From the NCBI GenBank assembly GCA_034359265.1, contig CP136895.1, forward strand, positions 51,602,001 through 51,666,000: a DNA stretch of 64,000 bases. The letters run 5' to 3'. The position numbers and the translations under genes are program-made. Positions 21,471 to 34,300 of this stretch are shown here, piece after piece. The DNA is from Canna indica (taxonomy: Eukaryota > Streptophyta > Magnoliopsida > Zingiberales > Cannaceae). Position 1 is the first letter of the stretch. Every line of letters starts with the position of its first letter. Below the pieces are notes generated by a model. The model had not been told where the DNA came from. It worked only from the letters and a program-made list of their open reading frames with translations, and did no database searches.

Positions 21471-24169
21471 CAACCCTATTCTGTTGGGTCTATAGCTTGC
21501 AGTAAGCGTTTTATTCCATGTTAATCACGACCACAAAAGGTTTAGAGGTGAATTCTCCTCTATCAGTTCTTAGCACTTTCACTTTTGCATCAACCTCATT
21601 TTCAACTGCTGCTTTAAACCGAAGGTTCCCTTTGTATGTTGTGCATGTAATAATTAATGTGCTTAATATTGTTGCTAGGTTGAAAAGAGTTAATCAAAAT
21701 GTATATCGATCGTAGTTGGATGAAACGTCGGATAATTGGAGGAGCATTGACTAATGAATTTATGGAAGGAGTCAAGGGATTTCTTGATTTTGCATACTCC
21801 AAAACTCAATATGTTTCTAGTGATAAAATTAGGTGCCCATGTCGACGATGTAATAATCTTCAATTTTATTGTCGAGATGAGGTGGAATATCACTTATGTT
21901 CGAAGGGATTTATATCTGGCTACACACAATGGATTGCACATGGGGAGTTGACAAGTGAAGAAGTTGATGAATCCTCAAGCATTCCTCAATCAGAAAGCTT
22001 TGATGCTCCTCAAAATCCGTATAGAACTATGGTGGTGGATGCAATCGGTATTGAAGGTATTGGAGAAGAAAGACCAAATGATGAAGCTGCCAAGTTTTTT
22101 GAATTACTGAATTATGCAGATGAGCCATTGTGGAGTGGTTGTAAGAGTCAAAGTAGGCTATCAGCCATGTCACAGTTGCTTAATTGCAAATTTGAGTTTA
22201 ACATGAGTGAAGCTTGCTATGATCGGCTGATGTTAATAATTAAAGATATGCTACCAGAAGATGCAAAGTTGGAAGAAATTTTTTACAAAACAAAGAAGAT
22301 GATGAAGAAATTAGAACTTGGGTACGAGAAGATAGATGCATGTCAGAATAATTGCATGTTGTTTTATAAAGAAACAACAAATTTAACGCAGTGCTTAGTG
22401 TGTGGACATGCTCGATATAAGCCAAGACTATTAAATAATGGTAGACGAAAAAATATACCGTATAAGGTCTTACGGTATCTCCCTATAGCATCAAGACTTC
22501 AAAGGCTTTTTATGTCTGAAAAAACTGCAAAGCATATGATTTGGCATGCTAAGAATCCTACTTCCGACGTTGTTGCACATCCTGCACATAGTGAGGCATG
22601 GAAACAATTTGATGCTCACCATCCTTCATTTGCTTCTGACTCAAGGAATGTCAGATTAGGATTGTGCACCGATGGTTTCAACCCATTCGGGCATTCTTCT
22701 ATTCCCTATTCAGTTTGGCCCGTTCTCATTACTGTATACAATTTGCTGCCATCTATGTGTTTGAAGGATCAGTTTATGTTCTTAAGTTTGATAATTCCAG
22801 GACCAAAGAGCCCACGTAAAGAACTTGACATATTTTTAAGGCCATAGATAGATGAACTGAACATGTTATGGTCTGATGGAATTTTGACATATGATGTCTT
22901 TAGAAAACAAAATTTTCAAATGAGAGCAGCACTTATGTGGACTATCAGCGACTTCCCTGCATATGCTATGCTATCAGGATGGAGCACACACGGGAGATTA
23001 GCTTGTCCCTATTGTTTAGAGCGTAGCAAAGCTTTTGTTCTCGAAAATGGGAGAAAGATATCATTTTTCGATTGTCATCGTCAATTTCTCCCTCTTGATC
23101 ATCCATATCGACGACAAAGAGATAAATTTATGAAAGGCCGAATTGAAAGAGATATTCCACCTCTACGATTATCGGGCGATGATATAAAGGCACGTGTCAA
23201 TAAATTGCCTGATATTCAATTTGGAAATCAATGTATTAATGCTAGAATTTCTGGATTTGGCCAACAACATAATTGGGTTAAAAAAAGTATCTTTTGGAGT
23301 TTACCGTATTGGCATACAAATTTAATTCGGCATAACTTAGATGTGATGCATATTGAACGTAATGTATTTGAAAATATATTCAATACAGTGATGGACATCA
23401 AGGGGAAAACAAAAGACAATGTCAAGGCCAGAGCTGATTTGCCTAAGTATTGCAAGCGCCCCGAATTAGAATTAGAGCATGTTAATGGGAAAATGTTGAA
23501 GCCGAGAGCCTCATTTGTGTTGAACAAAGAACAAATCAAAGCAGTATGTCAATGGGTTAAAGAATTAAAATTTCCCGATGGTTATGCTTCAAACATAAGT
23601 CGGTGTGTAAATATAGATGACTGCAAATTCTATGGAATGAAAAGTCACGATTGTCATGTTTTCATGCAAAGGCTTATTCCAATTGCATTTCGTGATTTAT
23701 TACCTGATCCAGTATGGGATGCATTAACTGAGCTGAGTTTATTTTTTCGGGACTTGTGTTCAAGTGTGTTGCGAATTGAGGATGTACAACGACTTGAGTT
23801 AAACATTGTCGAGATACTATGCAAGCTTGAGAAAATATTTCCACCAAGTTTTTTTGACTCTATGGAGCATCTCCCTGTTCACTTAGCTTATGAGGCTAAA
23901 ATTGGTGGTCCGGTACAATATAGATGGATGTATAGATTTGAAAGGTAACACATCTTCCTTTTTATTCTTGATTGAAATTTTTGAAAAAAATTACGTCTTA
24001 ATTTCTAAGAATATTTTCAGGTATATGCTTCAATTGAAGAAAAAAGTGAAAAATCGAGCATATGTCGAAGGATCAATTTGTGAAGCATATATCATTGAGG
24101 AAATTTCTAATTTTTGTTCTTTTTACTTCGAACCAAAGGTACACACAAGGTTGAATTGATTTGTGAAAA

Positions 24170-24173
24170 ACAC

Positions 24174-24207
<34 letters not shown>
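24170..24207. repeat. (CA)n(TA)n microsatellite in a tnp2 intron
   Basis: Dinucleotide run. A CCAAAGGTACACACAAGGTT block occurs on both sides of it (about 24132 and 24253), a short duplication around the intron ends. Confidence 0.85.
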
Positions 24208-25386
24208 GTATTATATAAGAAATATTAATTTCTTGTTCATTTTATTCCTGGACCAAAAGGTACACACAAGGTTCAATCAAGTACCTCGAAATGATGATGG
24301 TGGAGTTCCAACTACCATGGGACGTCTATCTATCTTTACCTATCCTGGTCGACCTTGTGGGGCTGTTGGGCGTTATAGGAGGGTCGACGAAAATGAGTAT
24401 AAAGCAATTGAGCTTTACGTACTTATGAATTGTGAAGAGATCTCTCCTTTCATTGAGTACGTATAGTAGTGTTAATTATTTCGTATATTTACTTTATATT
24501 TATGTAAACTTTATTGTTTTTAGTGAGTTTAATAATATCGTTATGTAAAGAGAACTACATTTGACTGACGCAGAGCTTGAGAAGTTACGAGATAGAGAAT
24601 TTCCAAAATGGTTGAGAGACTATGTAAGTTGAATAATATAATAATTTTTGTCTCAATATGAATAATCATGACTATATTATAAATTATTCTTTTTCTTCTT
24701 TTTGTGATAGGTTAATCATAATATTGACACGATTGATAGTCGAATTCTTGCCATTGCACAAGGCCCACAAAGATTTGTTCGATCTATGAAGGGTTATTTT
24801 GTTAATGGATATAAGTTTCACACCAAGGAATATTCACATGGAAAGAAAACAATAAACAGTGGTGTTTATGTTAAGGGCAGTTGTTACAATGATTATGATC
24901 GTGATTACTATGGCATCCTGATTGATATTGTACAGGTAGAATACTTTGGTGAAGGAAATCAGGTGGTATTATTTAAATGTGAGTGGTTTGATACCGAAAA
25001 AGGAGTTAGGGTACATCCTCGTCATGGACTTGTTGAAATCAATCACAAGTTAAAACTTTATATTGATGCTCCTTTTGTGTTAGCCGAGCAAGCTCAACAA
25101 GTTTATTACACGAGTTACCCCTCAAAGAAAAAAGGAAGGAGTGATTGGTGGGTTGCATGCAAAATTAAAGCAAGAAATAGATATGAAGACATTGAAGAAA
25201 TAGATGATAATATCCCTCCACATATCGATGATTTTTTTCAAGAGGATGAGGTTGAAGCAGTACAACCTATTATGCCTACAACAGAGTTAGATGCATCCAA
25301 TGCATTAGTTAATGTTGGAGTAGTTGATGAGGTAGATCAATATGAAGAATTTTTCTTGAGAACTCAAACACATGTCGTTGAGGAGG

Positions 25387-25506
25387 ATGAAGAAGAAGCA
25401 AATGCTGTTGACATTGAAGATGAAGATACTGAAGATGTTGAAGTTGATGAAGAAGAAGCAAATGCTGTTGACATTGAAGATGAAGATACTGAAGATGTTG
25501 AAGTTG
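25387..25506 (+). repeat. exact 60-bp in-frame duplication in tnp2 tail
   Basis: Two identical 60-bp copies (25387-25446, 25447-25506) encode the same 20 acidic residues, of the type EEEANAVDIEDEDTEDVEVD. Identity at every base implies a recent duplication. Confidence 0.9.
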
Positions 25507-25541
25507 ATGAGTGTTTGTCAAATGAGGAGAATGATGATTGA

Positions 25542-27673
25542 AATTTTTTAAACTTCTATTATACTTTTCTCAAATTATCTAATATATGTGTTTAGTGGGC
25601 CCCGAGGCCTTATAGTTGAGGAGTCACTATTTGTAATTTATTTCTAATGCAGACATGACTGACTATCTAATATGTTTGAATTATTTTTATGCTTGATGCT
25701 TGAGTTCCTTCATAATTTCCCCTTTCTCTAAAGGTACATAGTTCAGGTGGTGTTATTGGGTTGTAATTGCTTAAAATTAATCCTTGCAGAGCTACAAGAA
25801 GTGGAAGTTGCTGCCAATTGGTCTTGCTGAAGTGGAGGAATTCCAAGTTAATTAAGGTTTGCATCTTGTCCAAAAGCAATCATCAAATTAATATAGTAGT
25901 GTTCTATAATTTTCCTAAAGAGAATGTGGCTGGGGGATCATTTCATTCACTTAGAAATATGCCCATGGGATCATTTCATTCACTTTAAACTTCATTGACT
26001 GAAAGTAATATAAAACAGATTCATAATATAATTATCTGCTAATTACTGCAACCATTCTTCTATTAAACATATTCTTCTGAAGGATTTGCCAACACTTTGA
26101 ATTAACTATATCAAGAACTCAGGGAACCAAGGTATCATGCACAATATTATTTTTTTAAGTCATTGACTGAATGAACTATGTCTTTAAGTCTAGAGGAGGT
26201 ATTTTCTTTTCCTGTTTTTTATGTGAATATGTTAGTCATCAAATGTTTATTTTGCTCTTCAACTAAGTAAATTTATTGCATATTACTCTATTTTTTATGT
26301 GAATATGTTACTCAGTTTTTCAGAAGTTGGAACCTTTTCTATGAAATTTCTGTTGAATAACTAACATTATACAATTTGATGTGTGAACTGAGATTCTACT
26401 TTTGAGCATGCAATATATGGTGTCAGTAAGCACTTCTGAAGCATCCAGTAATAGTGAATTAGTAACTAGGTTTTGTTGATGCCTTTCTCCAATCTACTCT
26501 CAAGCTACTTAAGGTCCCTTAGGCTCATGGAGTCAAGAGACTCACCCATCAAGTTCTTGGTAAACTAAGTTTTTTAGAGGCACAGGCTGCTTTATATGTT
26601 ATTTCATGATTATGCTTGCATGTAGTAATTAATTAATAACTGATATATACCTATTTATGCTTTGTAATTATTGCTGACGGAGTTTTGATACTTCTTGCTG
26701 AGAGTACTGGAAATAGAGGATGCTGAAGTAGAGTGATGAGATTATTGTTGACTAAAGCATGATATAATCAGTAGGTACATAACTTACACATGGATAATTA
26801 TTTCACTCTAACCCAATGAAACCAAAGTAGCTAATGTAGTGTTCAGTAATGATAATTAATATTAAACTGGCCCAACCTTAAGATTATTAAAAAGCTATGT
26901 AGAAATTTCATGTAACCACTTTGAGTTGCAGTTAAGGATAAGGATTTCTAGTGACAGTTAACTCCATTAGTAAGCAATTAAGGATTTCTAGTGACAGTTA
27001 ACTCCATTAGTAAGCAATTAAGGATTTCTATGTTGGACTTGGCTTTGAGATCTCATCATGGGTCGTTGCATCTCAAGGAAGATGGCTGAAATGAGATCTC
27101 CAGCAATGAGATTGGTGGCACTGGTTGCTGCCGGAGACTTCTTCCTATGATGGCAACCTGGTGTGAGCTCATTAAAATCAAAGAGAGCACACAGTTAATG
27201 TAGTTAAGGATAAGGATTTCTAGTGACAGTTAACTCCATTAGTAAGCAATTAAATTAATGGCATTTGTTCAATAGTAGCTTGACAGTTAATGATAGTTAA
27301 CTCCATTAGTAAGCAATTAAATTAATGGCATTAATGTGTTCAATAGTAGCTTGACAGTTAATGATAGTTAACTCCATTAGTAAGCAATTAAATTAATCTA
27401 GAGATAAGACACTAAGAATCATAAATGACAATGAAGGTTGAGAGCATAAAGTGTTGATAAGGTATTTTATTCAAGTCTATAGTCTCCTGTTGATGGCAAT
27501 AGATGGCCAGACACCCACTGTTTTGACATGAGGTAGCTTGATACATATTCAAGTCTATAGTCTCCAGTTGCATAGGAATTTAACAAAATAGGGTATTTTA
27601 TCATAATTTGGATGGCACTATATGTTTATACATCTTTAATTATTTATATATGCTTCATTTATTTTATTAAGTA
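25542..27673. other. CACTA spacer between tnp2 and tnpA-like genes
   Basis: AT-rich and without coding signal. It presumably holds the tnp2 3' end and tnpA promoter. It contains the tandem and dispersed repeats listed at 26941-27400. Confidence 0.5.
26941..27400. repeat. 40-bp and about 70-bp direct repeats
   Basis: A 40-bp unit containing TTAACTCCATTAGTAAGCAA is tandem at 26941-26980 and 26981-27020, and recurs at about 27213-27252. A longer unit ending in the same motif follows twice to about 27395. Confidence 0.85.
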
Positions 27674-28769
27674 ATGGTGAATACACGAAGTCGAGGTCAA
27701 GGTCGAGGACGAGGACGAGGGCGTCCTCCTTTGAGTAAATACCCTTCTACCACTTCTATACATTCATCATCTGAAGATACACCTGTACCACCTGTGATCA
27801 TTTCTTCTGCACCCATGATAGTTGAACCTGTACCTGTGATTGACTCTTTAGCACCCACGATACCTATATCTGTACCTGTACCTATTACTGTTCCCATAGA
27901 AACACCTAATATTCCTAGTATTCCTACACCGTCGACATCGGCAGCATCGTTACCCTCACAACCTTCAGTGAATTTGCCTTTGACGTCATCAGTTCCTATT
28001 ATACCATCTACGTCTATACATGACACATCTATTCCTACACAAAGTGATGGTACTTCACATCAAAGTCGAGGAAGAGGACCAAATCAGCCTTCACAGCCGC
28101 CAGAGACACCAGATGATAGACGCCTACTAATTATTGATAAGAAAAGGTATATATGTAGTCAGATATTCAAACACCATCATTTGTAAATACAAGATATTTG
28201 TTAACATTCTTTTTTGCAGCTTCCCCGAGACAGAAGTAGTACGAGATATTTCATCAATAATTAAGGCAAATTTCACGGGTGCATGGCCATGTTGGTCTCA
28301 AGTACCATCATATGTGAAGGAATTCATTTGGGACAAATTTAAGGTATTTTCCTATAAAGCAAGTCAAATTTCTTGAATGTAAGTCACAAATTTCATTGAT
28401 GTCCTCAACCTAAAATTTTAATATACAGTTATTTCCATATCCAGTTTGTTGTTGCATCATGCCCATGAGTATTGACCATTTTATTACTTTCATACAAATT
28501 GTTTACATGAGAATCCACATCTACATGGACAAAACTACTACTATTTATTACATGAGGACTACTGCTTACTACACTATTTATTACAGGTAACCAAACTTAT
28601 TCATTCAAAGAACTACTACTACTTGGTTTGAACAAATGAATAAAACTTTCTTCCCTTCCTTTCTTCTGCTCCAGAGCAGACCTTGCTAGGTTGTACGCAT
28701 CACTGTTCATTTCCCTCTTTATATGAAACCAACCCTTGACACTGATAGGAATGACTTGATAAGCTCCAG

Positions 28770-29790
28770 CTTGTGGATATCAGTATCAGGATACTGAATA
28801 GGAAGAAGCTCCAGCTTATCTTGATTCTGATATCAGTATCATGACTGATATAGGAATGACTAGCTGTCTAAATTCTAAGAAAATAAAGTAACTAGGGAAT
28901 AACAAGTATGTGGCCTGTTCTAATACCATTAACATCTATTTGGCCTGCTCATAACAAGCTGTATGCTGCCCCTAAGCTATTCTAATACCATAGCTTATCC
29001 TGAACAGTATCATGACTGATATAGGATACTGAATAGGTATGCTAAGTATGCTGCTCATGTGGATATCAGTATCAGGATACTGAATAGGAATTGAAGAAGC
29101 TCATGGTTATCCTAATCAGTATCATGACTGATATAGGAATGATTAGCTGTCTAAATTCTAAGAAAATAAAGTAACTAGGGAATAACAAGTATGTGGCATG
29201 TTCTAATACCATTAACATCTATTTGGCCTGCTCATAACAAGTATGCTGCCCCTAAGCTATTCTAATACCATAGCTTATCCTGAACAGTATCATGACTGAT
29301 ATAGGATACTGAATAGGTATGCTAAGTATGCTGCTCATGTGGATATCAGTATCAGGATACTGAATAGGAAGAAGCTCATGGTTATCCTGATCAGTATCAT
29401 GACTGATATAGGAATGATTAGCTGTCTAAATTCTAAGAAAATAAAGTAATTAGAGAATAGCAAGTATGTGGCATGTTCTAATACCATTAACATCTATTTG
29501 GTCTGCTCATAACAAGTATGCTGCCCCTAAGCTGTTCTAATACCATAGCCTAGCTTATCAAGTTGCAATACAACGATCTAAACTCTAAACTCTAAAGACC
29601 ACATCTACAACGATCTTAAATAAAGTTGCACTAGCTTATCAAAACGGAAGGAAGAAGCTCATGTGGATATCAGTATCAGGATACTGAATAGGAAGAAGCT
29701 CCAGCTTATCCTGATACTGATATTGACTGATATAGAAATGACTAGCTGTCCAAATTCTAAGAAAATAAAGTAACTAGGGAATAGCAAGTA
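28770..29790. repeat. about 280-bp tandem repeats in tnpA-like intron
   Basis: Three to four copies. An AAATTCTAAGAAAATAAAG block recurs at about 28867, 29153, 29434 and 29753. Each unit carries GATATCAGTATCAGGATA, and many also its near reverse complement, so units fold into hairpins. Confidence 0.85.
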
Positions 29791-30399
29791 TTTAGCTCAT
29801 CCCTGTGGACGTGCAACTTATTTAGCTCATCCCTGTGGTGCTTTTTAGCTTTACTTATCTAGATGTTTTCTCTTTGGCACAAAGTCATTAGACCAAGAAA
29901 TAATGTTCTACTGCCCATAAACTGTTCTAATACCATGGCCTGTTCTAATACCTTTGTTTATTATAAACAATCTATTGTTATCCATTGCTTGCACAAGGAA
30001 TTAAAAGAGAACCATCACCTCTCATGAGAGAACAACAACAATAGAGAAAAAAAGTATTTGATAGGAATCAAGGGTCATTCCATTTAGTTCATGCTCAAGA
30101 TATTCCTTAGTTATTGCAGACTCAAAGATAGAAATCATTATGTTGATGATTTGCCTCCTGAAGTCATTTATATCTATAGTTATTACTGCTTATCCACGGT
30201 ATGTCCAACCCAGCACTTGAATTTATAGCCTTATGGGTCACTGCTCCACATGACTTACTGATTGGTTGTGTGATTGGTTGTGTGATAGATATCTACTTAT
30301 ATTACAACAGTTTTTGACCCATACTCATCATGTTATTGGTACACAAGAAAGCTTCTTAGTAAGTTTTAGCCATAACTGCATATGATGATATTATTGCAT

Positions 30400-30650
30400 C
30401 AAACCTGCATATGCCATGATTGATTGTGTGATCATATAATTGCATCAAATTATTGATTGTGTACCAATAGAAGGTTGGCTGAAGTAATAGAAGATTTAGC
30501 TGAAGTAATAGATGATATAATTGCATCAAACCCATACTCATCATGTTATTGGTACAAAAAGATTTAGTTGAAGTAATAGAAGGTTGGCTGCATCAAACCT
30601 GCATATGCCATGATTGATTGTGTGATCATATAATTGCATCAAATTGGCAC
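30400..30650. repeat. duplicated block in tnpA-like intron
   Basis: A CATATGCCATGATTGATTGT block followed by GTGATCATATAATTGCATCA occurs at about 30408 and 30602. Shorter pieces (GAAGTAATAGAAG, TTGCATCAAAC) recur between them. Confidence 0.8.
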
Positions 30651-31984
30651 TTTTTTAGAATATTGTCAACTATTATTTCATTAACATATTTATCTTTTTT
30701 CAGACAGTCTATCGTTGGGATCCATCTAGGACAAGCGAGGTTCATGAAATATGGGATAGAACAGCTTGTCGACGCTTTTCTGACAATATGTCTGAGCAAG
30801 GAATTATGTGAAAAGAAAGGCCAATACTGATGATATTAGTCGAACTAATGGATTTGGCCCTCCATGGATATCTCCAGATGTGTGGAATCAACTAATTAGT
30901 GAGCATTGGGTCACGGAGAAGTGGAGGAGAAAATCTGAAGTTGCTCGTCAAAATCGTAAGAAATAGGTAGATAGTGACGTCACACGACATACAGGTGGAT
31001 CTATTTCATTTGTGGCTCATCGAAGAAAATTGGTATGATATTAATAGAATTTGTTATCCTATATGTTTTTTAAAATATTATTAATTAAATATTATTTGTC
31101 ATTTTTTGTAGGAAGAAAAGTTGAACCGACCCCCAACCCATCTTGAGTTGTTTAAACATACTCATAAGCGTAATAGTGGTGAGGGTGACTATATCGACAA
31201 CAAATCGCAGAGTGTTGCGGTATGTATTTATTTTATTTGTTGCTTCTTTTTAAAATATCGTAATTAATTATTTTTATAAAACATTGTGCAGGAGGCTTAT
31301 GAGGTATCGATCATAGAAAAGTATGGTACAGATGTAGCATCACAACCCATTTTAGATCCAGAAGAATGGATTAATGCCTCTGGGCATCCATCTCATAATC
31401 GAGTTTACGGTTTTGGATGTCGAGAGAATGTTAAATCCATTATGGGGAGTTCTAGCTCAGCAGAATCTAGTACATCGGGCCATGGTCGAATGAATGAGTG
31501 GAATGCGATGCAGACTGAGATGACATCCATGCGACAGTATATTACTGAATTGGAAGCATCAATGCAATCACAACATTCACAAGTGCAGTCGCAAGTACAA
31601 GCACAAGTGGAAGCTCAAGTTCGGTTGATGTTAACACAACTCGGCTTTCCAATCAACAGATTCACCTTCAGCTTCCACTCCACCTCCACCTCCACCTCCA
31701 CCTCCATCTGGGTTATGATGTTGGTTAAGATTTGTATTTGGTTATGATTTTGCACTACACAATTCGGTTAATGTTAGGGAAAATTTGACTTAGTAATGTT
31801 TGTATTTGTTTGATAATATACTCGATTGTAAATGTTTGGTTTTGGTTATGAAATATGAATTTTTTTTCTTGACTTGTATATATATTTGTGATTGGGTAAA
31901 TAAAAAATTTGATGTGTGATTATAGGTTGTATACAGGAAAATGAAAATTCATATGGGTATGAGCATTTTAATTAAAATGTATTA

Positions 31985-32389
31985 GCAACAAATGTTTCAG
32001 TCGGTAATACCAACGGATACCTTTGTTGAATATGTCAGCGTAAACAAGGATGATATCTGTTGGTATTCCCAACGGATATTATCTCCGTTGGTAATACCAA
32101 CATAGTATGATCCGTTGGTGACACCAACGAATAGTGATCCGTTGGTATCACCAACAGAGTATATTTCTGTTGGTGTTACCAACGGATAATATTTTTCATT
32201 GGTGTTACCAACAGACTTTAATTACCGTTGGTGTTACCAACGAATATAATAATATCCGTTGGTAATACCTAGCATGGTCATCACCGACGTATTTACCAAC
32301 CGATAATCCGTTGGTAATGTATTACCAACGGATTTTTGAGTATTACCAACGGATTTTGTCCGTTGGTGATACCCTGTTTTTTTGTAGTG
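31985..32389. repeat. CACTA right subterminal palindromic array
   Basis: About twenty TACCAACGGA / TCCGTTGGTA motifs in alternating orientation, many as back-to-back pairs (CCGTTGGTnnTACCAACGG), run up to the terminal repeat. They are presumed binding sites for the tnpA-like protein. Confidence 0.88.
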
Positions 32390-32392
32390 AAT

Positions 32393-34300
32393 TTCGTAAT
32401 TTTGTGGATCCTGGTTAGTGTCAATATACGCTATGAAAGCTTTATGTGATGGGGGAAGCATAGACACATTCATGTAATTTAAAAGAGGATAGGGAGTAAC
32501 CCTGTCACTGACCGTTGGTTTTGGCATAGAGTTAACTAGGTTTATCTGATAATCCTGGAATCTAATAGGTCTTTGAGATACTCTCTGACTTTTTCTCAGC
32601 TTTGGAACACCTGATTTTTCAGCTGACTGATTTTTTTCACTCTCATTTTCCTTTTCACTCAAAGTTTCCCCTGATTCACTCTCACTTATGTGGACAGGAA
32701 TTTCAAAACCTTGTTCATTGACATTAGTAGATGTGCTTTCTAGACTTTTCGAAAATGGAAAAGTTGGAGTGTCAATGGATAAATTTGGTGGATTTCCAGA
32801 GGTAGCAGATGTTTGAGAAATGATGTCAGGTTTTGGTGTTGAAGTAGGAATAAGCTTTTCCCTTGGACAATTCTGAACATTCTCATAATTTGGAATTGGA
32901 ATAGTGAAAATGGTTTTCTTTGAATCTTCAATGTCAAATGGAAAGATATTCTAAATGAAGGTTATGTCTCTAGATATGTGAATAGAGTGACTATTCAAAT
33001 TATATACTTTATAACCTTTTTTTGCCAAAGGGATAACCTATTAAAACACACTCATGAGCTCTCGAATCTAACTTGCTTCTTCCTTGCTTTAGAGTGCTTA
33101 TGTAACAGAGGCACCCAAATGCCTTCAAATGAGAGATGTTGGGGTGACTTTTGTATAGCAATTCAAAAGGAGAACCGTGGTTCAACAATGGGCTAGGTAA
33201 CTTATTTATCAAATAGGTGGTAGTCAAAATGCAATCTCCCCAAAATTTTAAAGGCAATTTTGACTGAAACTTGAGGCTTCTAGCTACCTCTAATAAATGC
33301 CTATGTTTCCTCTCTACTCTTGCATTTTGTTGAGGTGTTTCTACACAACTACTTTGATGTACTATCCCTTGGTCTTTTAAAAAGTTATTAAGTGTAGAAT
33401 TGAAGAATTCCCCTCCATTATCACTTCTGATAACCTTTATGGTTTTTGAAAATTGGGTTTGAACATGTTTGATGAAGTGTATGAGAAGATGTGGTACTGG
33501 GCTTTCCAAAGAGAATAAAAAAGTCCAACAAGCTCTAGTATTATCATCCACTGATGTCAAAAAATAAGATTGTCCATCATAAGTTTGAACTTTATGAGAT
33601 CCCCACACATCACAATGAACAATATCAAAAGCATTTGCAGCTTTATTATGGCTTGAAGGAAAAGGCAGTTTAAAATGTTTTGCTAAAGGACATACATTGC
33701 AAAAAAAAGATGCTTCTTTATTCAACTTGGGTATTTTATCAACTAACAATCTCATCCTACGAAATGACATATGTCCTAGCCTTAAATGCCATAAAGAAGA
33801 AGTATCTAAGGTTGCTGGAAAAACTTGCGAAGATACTGGTTTTTGACTGATAATAGGTGAAGCTCCACTCAACAGATATAAACCGTTTTCCTCTCTACCA
33901 TTCCCAAGTGTCTTCTTCGTGACAAGGTCCTGGATGACAAAGTTATCAGGGTTAATGATAACAGAACAATTCAGCTCTTTGGTGAGTTTGCTAATGGAGA
34001 CAAGATTAAATTTAAAGGATGGAACTAACAAAGTATTTTGGAGATGAACATTTTTGTTTATGTAGGTTGTTCCTGTGGCTGAAACTGAAGTGGAAGTTCC
34101 ATTTGGTAATGAGATGTTTTCAATATGGGAAGTTTGACTCAGGTTGTCTAAGGTAATGTTTTGAGAAGCTACATGGTCGGTTGCACCGCTGTCTAATATC
34201 CATCTAACAGGTAAAGTATATGCAGTAGAACAAACCTCGGTGATCGACCCTCCTTCTATATGCAGTAGAACAAACCATTCCAGGGTTATCATTCCCTTGT
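32393..34300 (-). pseudogene. pol: copia protease, GAG-pre-integrase and integrase
   Basis: Reading leftwards: protease WILDSGATDHVAS at about 34195; GAG-pre-integrase LWHLRLGHMSFRRM with CNVCPLAKHFKL; integrase core with the catalytic series HCDVWG, IRSDNGGEFFN and ETPQQNARVERKH (D, D, E all present); then a linker with LRKSQRVSQRP and MLPPSHKAFIAYI, ending QNYEI at the CACTA insertion. The block at 33009-34230 is open, but the linker contains breaks near 32940-33005 and 32663. Gag is essentially missing upstream: the leader runs almost straight into protease, and short direct repeats flank the loss. Confidence 0.88.

Larger units (their letters stand above)
21699..25541 (+). pseudogene. CACTA TNP2-type transposase, one in-frame stop
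   Basis: Catalytic transposase of the CACTA superfamily. Order: Transpos_assoc domain (IRCPCRRCNN, about residues 45-52), a linker, TNP2/Transposase_21 with LGLCTDGFNPFG (first acidic residue), AMLSGWSTHGRLACPYC and NLDVMHIERNVFENI (second), then DUF4218 across several exons, then DUF4216 (GYFVNGYKFHTKEY, FKCEWFD) and an acidic tail. The frame from 21699 is open to 23948 except TAG at 22845-22847, and the same frame resumes at once. GT-AG introns are visible at about 23947-24020, then near 24139-24261, 24457-24550 and 24626-24711. Without the stop the gene would look whole. The start was chosen as the first ATG before the associated domain. Confidence 0.9.
27674..31747 (+). pseudogene. CACTA tnpA-like protein (Transposase_24 / Ptta-En-Spm), broken
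   Basis: Accessory DNA-binding protein of plant CACTA elements. Exon 1 (27674-28146) starts MVNTRSRGQGRGRGRGRPP with an Arg-Gly stretch and a Pro/Ser/Thr-rich region. Exon 2 (28220-28343) encodes PETEVVRDISSIIKANF and PSYVKEFIWDKFK. Exon 3 (30704-31032) starts TVYRWDPS and holds WDRTACRRFSDNMS. Exon 4 (31112-31219) has RPPTHLELFKHTHKR. The last exon (from 31292) has EAYEVSIIEKYG and a Gln-rich coiled coil. GT-AG borders are visible at each. Defects: a one-base loss near 30793-30795 shifts the frame, and TAG at 30964-30966. Intron 2 (about 2.4 kb) is swollen by repeats. Confidence 0.85.
17897..32389 (+). mobile_element. CACTA (En/Spm) DNA transposon, complete ends
   Basis: Terminal inverted repeats: CACTACAAGAAAACA at the left, and TTTTTTTGTAGTG at the right (CACTACAAAAAAACA inverted). 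The 3-bp duplication AAT lies at 17894-17896 and 32390-32392. 14,493 bp. Subterminal arrays of TACCAACGGA motifs lie at both ends. Cargo left to right: U-box/ARM fragment (minus), copia fragment (minus), tnp2 transposase gene (plus), spacer with 40-bp repeats, tnpA-like gene (plus). It inserted into copia RT. Confidence 0.95.

Noticed and set aside
25309..25521. Minus-strand Gln/His/Leu-rich open frame
   Set aside because: It is the antisense shadow of the acidic tnp2 tail repeats.
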